Shown in pieces: positions 5,807-9,404 of a stretch of DNA of 9,404 bases (its first letter is position 1; every line of letters begins with the position of its first letter). The position numbers and the translations under genes were made by a program. The notes below the pieces were generated by a model. It was not told where the DNA came from. It did not search any database and was given only the letters and a program-made list of their open reading frames with translations. This DNA is from Acidobacteriota bacterium (lineage in GTDB: Bacteria; Acidobacteriota; Blastocatellia; RBC074): positions 1-9,404 of the forward strand of contig JAKEHZ010000246.1 of assembly GCA_022614735.1 (NCBI GenBank), in the 5' to 3' direction.

Positions 5807-6718
5807 ATGAAACCGATCTCACTTATGCTCTTATTGCTTTCAACCATCCTATCCTTCGCCACGGTGCTCGCTGCTGACAGCGATATCGAAAAACGCGTTG
5901 AGCATGGCCAGGCCGATAGCAACGGCGTGAAGATTCACTACGCTGCGCTTGGCGAGAAGAAAAATTCGTTGATTGTCATGATCCATGGCTTTCCGGACTT
6001 CTGGTACTCGTGGCGTAGTCAGATGGATGCCCTGTCCAAAGACTTCTATGTCGTCGCCATCGACCAGCGCGGATACAACTTGAGTGACAAGCCAAAGGGT
6101 GTCGAAAATTACGATATGAGATTGCTTGTCGGCGATGTTGCGGCAGTAATCAAACACCTGGGCCGTGAGAAGGCGATCATTGTCGGACACGATTGGGGCG
6201 GCGCCGTTGCCTGGACGATGGCGACGTATATGCCGCAAATGGTTGAAAAACTCATCATTCTCAATCTGCCGCATCTGCGCGGCCTCTCACGCGAACTTGC
6301 AAACAACCCACAACAGCAAAAGAACAGCCAATACGCGCGAAACTTCCAGCAGCCCGACGCTCATACGAAATTGACTGCTGAACAGCTCGTCTTCTGGGTG
6401 AAAGACCCGGAGGCGAAGAAGAAATATATCGAAGCCTTCAACCGCTCGGATTTCGAAGCGATGTTGAACTATTACAAGCGCAACTATCCGCGCGAGCCCT
6501 ACAAGGAAGACACTTCTCCCGTAGTGAAAGTAAAGATGCCCGTATTGATGATACACGGGTTGGATGATTGGGCGCTGCTGCCTGGAGCACTCAACAATAC
6601 CTGGGAATGGCTCGAAAAAGATTTGACGCTTGTGACCATTCCCGGCGCGGGCCATTTCGTGCAACAGGATGCAGCGGAGATGGTCAACCGCACCATGAAG
6701 ATGTGGCTGAACCGTTGA
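5807..6718 (+). CDS. Secreted alpha/beta hydrolase, epoxide hydrolase-like
   Basis: 303-residue alpha/beta-hydrolase-fold enzyme, probably hydrolysing an epoxide, or a haloacid or ester, through a covalent alkyl-enzyme. The oxyanion motif is HGFP (60-63). GHDWGG places the nucleophile Asp at D129, with the following Trp typical of epoxide hydrolases and dehalogenases. HGLDDW supplies the acid (probably D254) and GAGHF the base H283. Lid tyrosines Y176 (QYARNFQ) and Y222/Y223 (LNYYKRNYP) fit the ring-opening tyrosine pair of epoxide hydrolases better than the His/Trp set of dehalogenases. Residues 1-22 (MKPISLMLLLLSTILSFATVLA) form a Sec signal peptide, so it should act in the periplasm; many relatives are cytoplasmic. 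The aminotransferase start lies 7 bp after its stop, indicating co-transcription. Substrate not assignable. Confidence 0.88.
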   Translation: MKPISLMLLLLSTILSFATVLAADSDIEKRVEHGQADSNGVKIHYAALGEKKNSLIVMIHGFPDFWYSWRSQMDALSKDFYVVAIDQRGYNLSDKPKGVENYDMRLLVGDVAAVIKHLGREKAIIVGHDWGGAVAWTMATYMPQMVEKLIILNLPHLRGLSRELANNPQQQKNSQYARNFQQPDAHTKLTAEQLVFWVKDPEAKKKYIEAFNRSDFEAMLNYYKRNYPREPYKEDTSPVVKVKMPVLMIHGLDDWALLPGALNNTWEWLEKDLTLVTIPGAGHFVQQDAAEMVNRTMKMWLNR

Positions 6719-6725
6719 TCAATCG

Positions 6726-8027
6726 ATGAACTACAGACTTGCACTGCGCGGCGGTGATCCTGTCCGCACAAAACCATTCACAGCATGGCCCATCTATGAT
6801 GAACGAGAAGCTCTTGGGCTTCATCGTGTGCTCGAAAGCCGTAACTGGGGCGGTTATCCTTGCCCCAACGATCTCGCGCGTGAATTCGCGCGCAAGTTTG
6901 CCCAACAACACAACGCGCGCTACGGCGTTGCAGTGGCCAATGGCACAGTCTCACTCGAGCTTGCCCTGAAAGCTGCAGGTATAGGTTTTGGCGATGAGGT
7001 GATCGTTCCGGCTTATACGTGGGAAGGAACTGCAGCAGCAGTCCTTTTTACCGGAGCAGTTCCCGTCTTCGTCGACGTCGACCCGGATACTTATTGCCTT
7101 GACGCTGCGCTCATCGAAACCGCATTCACTGATCGCACGAAAGCCATCATTCCCGTCCATCTTGGATTTCGCTTCACCGATATGGACGCAATTATGGAGA
7201 TTGCGGCACGGCGCGGATTATTTGTCCTCGAAGACTGCGCACACGCTCACGGCGGACAGTGGAGGGATAAGAGAGCCGGGGCAACAGGCCACGCGGGCAG
7301 TTTCTCTTTTCAAACCAGCAAGCTGATGACGGCGGGCGAGGGAGGAATCGTCATCACAAGCAATATTGATCTCGCTGATCAGGTTATTCGACTCGCGAAT
7401 TGCGGGCGTCCGCCGCGGACCGAAACAAGAGGTGAACCGGTTCTAGGCCACAATTACCGAATGACTGAGTTTCAAGCGGCAATTCTGCTGCCACAGCTCG
7501 AGCGTTTAGAGGAACAGACTCGATTGCGTGAGTGGAACACGAAACATCTTGAGAAAGGTCTGAAAAATATTGACGGCATCTCCCTGCTCCCTCGTGATGG
7601 ACGAATCACGAAGCAGGCAAGCTATCAGTATGTTTTCAAGTTCCATTCGGATGAGTTCGGCCGCATCCACCGCAATGCGTTTGTCGCCGCGCTCAACGCT
7701 GAAGGTATTCCGAGCGATGGACGATTTTATGAAGCGGTCTACAGATCATCGCTATTCGAATTTGCAGAAGAAACATATCCGGCGTGGTCGCGGGCGAAAC
7801 GCGGTTTTCGCTGCCCTGTCGCTGAACGCGCCGGTTATGAAGAATCGGTTTGGCTGCCTCATCAGCTTTTCCTTGGCGATGAGAACGATGTTGATGACAT
7901 TGTGACTGCAATTGAAAAGATTAAAGAGAATGTTGATGAGTTAATCGGCTACGAAGATGAGAGGATTCGAGTGCAAGGAATGGCTCGGGCACAACGAGCG
8001 TTGCTTGAATCGAAGATTCCTTATTAA
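6726..8027 (+). CDS. DegT/DnrJ/EryC1/StrS-family PLP-dependent aminotransferase
   Basis: 433-residue fold-type I aminotransferase of the sugar aminotransferase family, which typically moves an amino group from Glu or Gln to a keto-sugar or keto-cyclitol. Seen in order: the N-terminal LALRGGDPVR motif, the cofactor-phosphate segment NGT (72-74), VIVPAYTW (92-99), DVDPDTY (117-123), PVHLG (143-147), EDCAHAHGG with PLP-binding D170 (169-177), and SFSFQTSKLMTAGEGG with the probable Schiff-base lysine K199. The SFQ.SK form resembles the StrS/inosose-aminotransferase branch more than the commoner SFH..K form. The stretch GFRF (147-150) replaces a usually Gly-containing segment. A charged C-terminal tail of about 40 residues makes it longer than the usual 370-400. 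No clear ribosome binding site precedes the ATG, so translation may be coupled to the hydrolase stop 7 bp upstream. Exact substrate unknown. Confidence 0.92.
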   Translation: MNYRLALRGGDPVRTKPFTAWPIYDEREALGLHRVLESRNWGGYPCPNDLAREFARKFAQQHNARYGVAVANGTVSLELALKAAGIGFGDEVIVPAYTWEGTAAAVLFTGAVPVFVDVDPDTYCLDAALIETAFTDRTKAIIPVHLGFRFTDMDAIMEIAARRGLFVLEDCAHAHGGQWRDKRAGATGHAGSFSFQTSKLMTAGEGGIVITSNIDLADQVIRLANCGRPPRTETRGEPVLGHNYRMTEFQAAILLPQLERLEEQTRLREWNTKHLEKGLKNIDGISLLPRDGRITKQASYQYVFKFHSDEFGRIHRNAFVAALNAEGIPSDGRFYEAVYRSSLFEFAEETYPAWSRAKRGFRCPVAERAGYEESVWLPHQLFLGDENDVDDIVTAIEKIKENVDELIGYEDERIRVQGMARAQRALLESKIPY

Positions 8028-8038
8028 ATGAATGAAGA

Positions 8039-8130
8039 GAGAAAACGGAACAAACGGAAATAACGGAACAAACGGAATTTCTCTGGGATTTTTCCGTTTG
8101 TTCCGTTATTTCCGTTTGTTCCGTTTTCTC
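8039..8130. repeat. Perfect 39-bp inverted repeat made of tandem 9-bp units
   Basis: Left arm 8039-8077 and right arm 8092-8130 are perfect reverse complements, separated by a 14-nt loop. Each arm is mostly four 9-bp units of pattern AACGGAANN (AACGGAACA, AACGGAAAT, AACGGAACA, AACGGAATT on the left), so it is also two copies of an 18-bp unit. The transcript would form a 39-bp duplex, long for a bacterial hairpin. It begins 11 bp after the aminotransferase stop and could end, stall or stabilise transcripts between that gene and the oxidoreductase. No T-run follows the stem. It probably belongs to a dispersed repeat family, though only one copy is in view. Confidence 0.9.
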
Positions 8131-8141
8131 CCAGCATTATT

Positions 8142-8149
8142 AGGTGGAG
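8142..8149 (+). promoter_or_regulatory. Ribosome binding site of the oxidoreductase gene
   Basis: AGGTGGAG lies 12 nt before ATG at 8162, slightly long spacing but the only purine-rich match nearby. The ATG leads directly into a dinucleotide-binding motif, so the start is well supported. Confidence 0.55.
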
Positions 8150-8161
8150 ACAAAATCAATT

Positions 8162-9404
8162 ATGGCAAACAGACGACTAGGCATTGGCTTTATCGGCAGT
8201 GGTTTCATCGCCCGCTTCCATATCAAATCATTCGTCGCCGTGCGTGATGCTGATATTCGCGGGGTCTGGAGCCCAAATAGGCAACACACGGAAGAAGCTG
8301 CAGTGTTGGCGCGCAGTCTGCGAATTGGTGATTGTCAGGCTTTCAGCTCAATCGAAGAGATGGTCGCTTCGCCTGACATCGACGCAATCTGGATTTGCGG
8401 GCCGAACCACAAGCGCATTGAAAATGTGGAAGCCATTGTCAAAACGATAAAGTCCGGCAAAGGCTCGCTTGTCGGTATCGCGATTGAAAAGCCGCTGGCA
8501 CGAAATGTCGCCGAAGCAAAACGGGTGATCGAATTGATCGAAGAATCCGGATTGATGCACGGCTATCTCGAAGATCAGCTCTTCGAGCCTGGCGTCGTGC
8601 GCGGGCGCGAAATCATCTGGCATCGCGCGGCTGCATTGACCGGCAGGCCCTATCTGGCTCGGTGCGCCGAAGAGCACAGCGGCCCGCATATGCCCTGGTT
8701 CTGGCAGGGCGATCTGCAGGGCGGCGGCGTACTCAACGATATGATGTGTCACTCAGTCGAAGTCGCGCGTCTCCTGCTGACCGATCCGACCAAGCCGCGA
8801 AACAGCATCCAACCGGTAAAGATCTCAGCCACAATCGCGAGTTTGAAATGGTCGCGGCCTGAGTACGCCGAGCTTCTGCAGCAGATGATGGGTAAAGAAG
8901 TGGATTACCGGACTCGTCCGTCAGAAGATTTCGCGCGAGCTACGATTCACTACGTTGATGACGCGGGCAATCCATTGATCGCCGAAAATACGACCTCGTG
9001 GAGCTATGTGGGCGCAGGCTTGCGCTTGAGCTCCGAATTGCTCGGCCCCGAATATTCACTCTCAATCAACACTCTCAATACGGGGATCAATCTCTTCTTC
9101 AGTCGCCGCGTACAAGGTGAAGCGGGTGAAGATTTAGTCGAGAAGCAAAACGCAGAGCAAGGAATGATGCCGCTTGTGGCGAGCGAAACAACAGAATATG
9201 GCTATGAATCCGAGAACCGGTACTTCGTCAACTGCTTTCTCGATGGCAAGCAACCAGAGGTCAGCTGCTACGATGGCCTGGAAGTCACAGAGATCTTGAT
9301 GACCGCCTATCTCAGCGCTGAGGAAGAACGGACGATTGAATTCAGACCCAAAGACCTCGAAAAATTTATTCCCGCAGTCGCTCGTGGTGCATGGAACCCA
9401 AGAA
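8162..9404 (+). CDS. Gfo/Idh/MocA-family NAD(P)-dependent oxidoreductase, 3' end outside window
   Basis: An uninterrupted frame of 414 codons continues past the window edge with no stop. The family oxidises or reduces hydroxyl/keto groups on sugars, inositols and related rings. The N-terminal Rossmann motif is GFIGSGFIA (residues 9-17). The family's EKP motif is at 109-111 (IAIEKPLARN), giving catalytic K110. GGGVLNDMMCHSVE (187-200) supplies the conserved D193 and H197 of the active site. The C-terminal domain carries an insert-like stretch at about 207-258 and is long for a family usually of 330-400 residues. It lies downstream of the aminotransferase, with the 39-bp hairpin in between. A dehydrogenase next to a DegT aminotransferase suggests paired oxidation and transamination of a ring hydroxyl, or the reverse. 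Substrate unknown. Confidence 0.9.
   Translation, partial: MANRRLGIGFIGSGFIARFHIKSFVAVRDADIRGVWSPNRQHTEEAAVLARSLRIGDCQAFSSIEEMVASPDIDAIWICGPNHKRIENVEAIVKTIKSGKGSLVGIAIEKPLARNVAEAKRVIELIEESGLMHGYLEDQLFEPGVVRGREIIWHRAAALTGRPYLARCAEEHSGPHMPWFWQGDLQGGGVLNDMMCHSVEVARLLLTDPTKPRNSIQPVKISATIASLKWSRPEYAELLQQMMGKEVDYRTRPSEDFARATIHYVDDAGNPLIAENTTSWSYVGAGLRLSSELLGPEYSLSINTLNTGINLFFSRRVQGEAGEDLVEKQNAEQGMMPLVASETTEYGYESENRYFVNCFLDGKQPEVSCYDGLEVTEILMTAYLSAEEERTIEFRPKDLEKFIPAVARGAWNPR

Larger units (their letters stand above)
8028..8161. other. Intergenic gap dominated by a long hairpin repeat
   Basis: This 134-bp gap is almost filled by the inverted repeat at 8039-8130. The remaining right part holds the ribosome binding site of the oxidoreductase. 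No separate promoter is obvious. A frame reading through the repeat (8032-8247) gives an NGTNGNNGTNG-type peptide and is a repeat artefact. Confidence 0.6.

Noticed and set aside
8039..8130. CRISPR-like array
   Set aside because: The repeated units are 9 bp without spacers and half are inverted, so this is a hairpin repeat and not a CRISPR array.
8032..8247. 71-codon plus-strand frame starting at the aminotransferase end
   Set aside because: Its first half is a translation of the inverted repeat (NGTNGNNGTNG-type) and its second half reads the oxidoreductase gene in the wrong frame.
8348..8752. Minus-strand frame of 134 codons
   Set aside because: Lies within the well-supported oxidoreductase frame, which carries the EKP and GGG..D...H motifs on the opposite strand.

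Overview
The window looks like chromosomal DNA of a soil- or environment-type bacterium, most likely an Acidobacteriota member (perhaps Blastocatellia-like). That assignment is inference. It rests on an Oar-type TonB-dependent receptor with an N-terminal carboxypeptidase-regulatory domain and long glycine tracts, on the mix of sugar-type enzymes, and on palindromic repeats in the intergenic gaps. No rRNA, tRNA, CRISPR array, transposase or phage gene is visible.

Layout. Positions 1-154 are non-coding and hold an imperfect REP-like inverted repeat. Positions 155-3169 (minus) encode a 1004-residue outer-membrane TonB-dependent receptor. A 300-bp divergent intergenic region (3170-3469) separates it from four plus-strand genes: an unusually long IlvD/EDD-family dehydratase (3470-5659), a secreted epoxide-hydrolase-like alpha/beta hydrolase (5807-6718), a DegT/DnrJ/EryC1/StrS-family PLP aminotransferase (6726-8027), and a Gfo/Idh/MocA-family NAD(P)-dependent oxidoreductase (8162 to beyond the window end). 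The hydrolase and aminotransferase genes are only 7 bp apart and probably share a transcript. The other two junctions (147 and 134 bp) hold palindromes.

How the genes may work together. A receptor, a secreted hydrolase, a sugar-acid-type dehydratase, a sugar-type aminotransferase and a sugar/inositol-type dehydrogenase would fit uptake and processing of a carbohydrate-like or polyol compound. A dehydrogenase paired with a DegT aminotransferase is the classic two-step route from a ring hydroxyl to a ketone to an amine, or its reverse. No substrate can be assigned from sequence alone, and the receptor may be unrelated to the plus-strand genes.

The most distinctive non-coding features are: (i) a perfect 39-bp inverted repeat built from four 9-bp AACGGAANN units per arm (8039-8130); (ii) a perfect 34-bp palindrome (5760-5793) set exactly between the stop codon of a possible 9-codon leader ORF with an excellent ribosome binding site and the ribosome binding site of the hydrolase; (iii) a REP-like inverted repeat downstream of the receptor gene. 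I do not see a clear new defence or mobile system. The best candidates for something undescribed are the enlarged dehydratase with its gene neighbourhood and the leader-ORF/palindrome arrangement.
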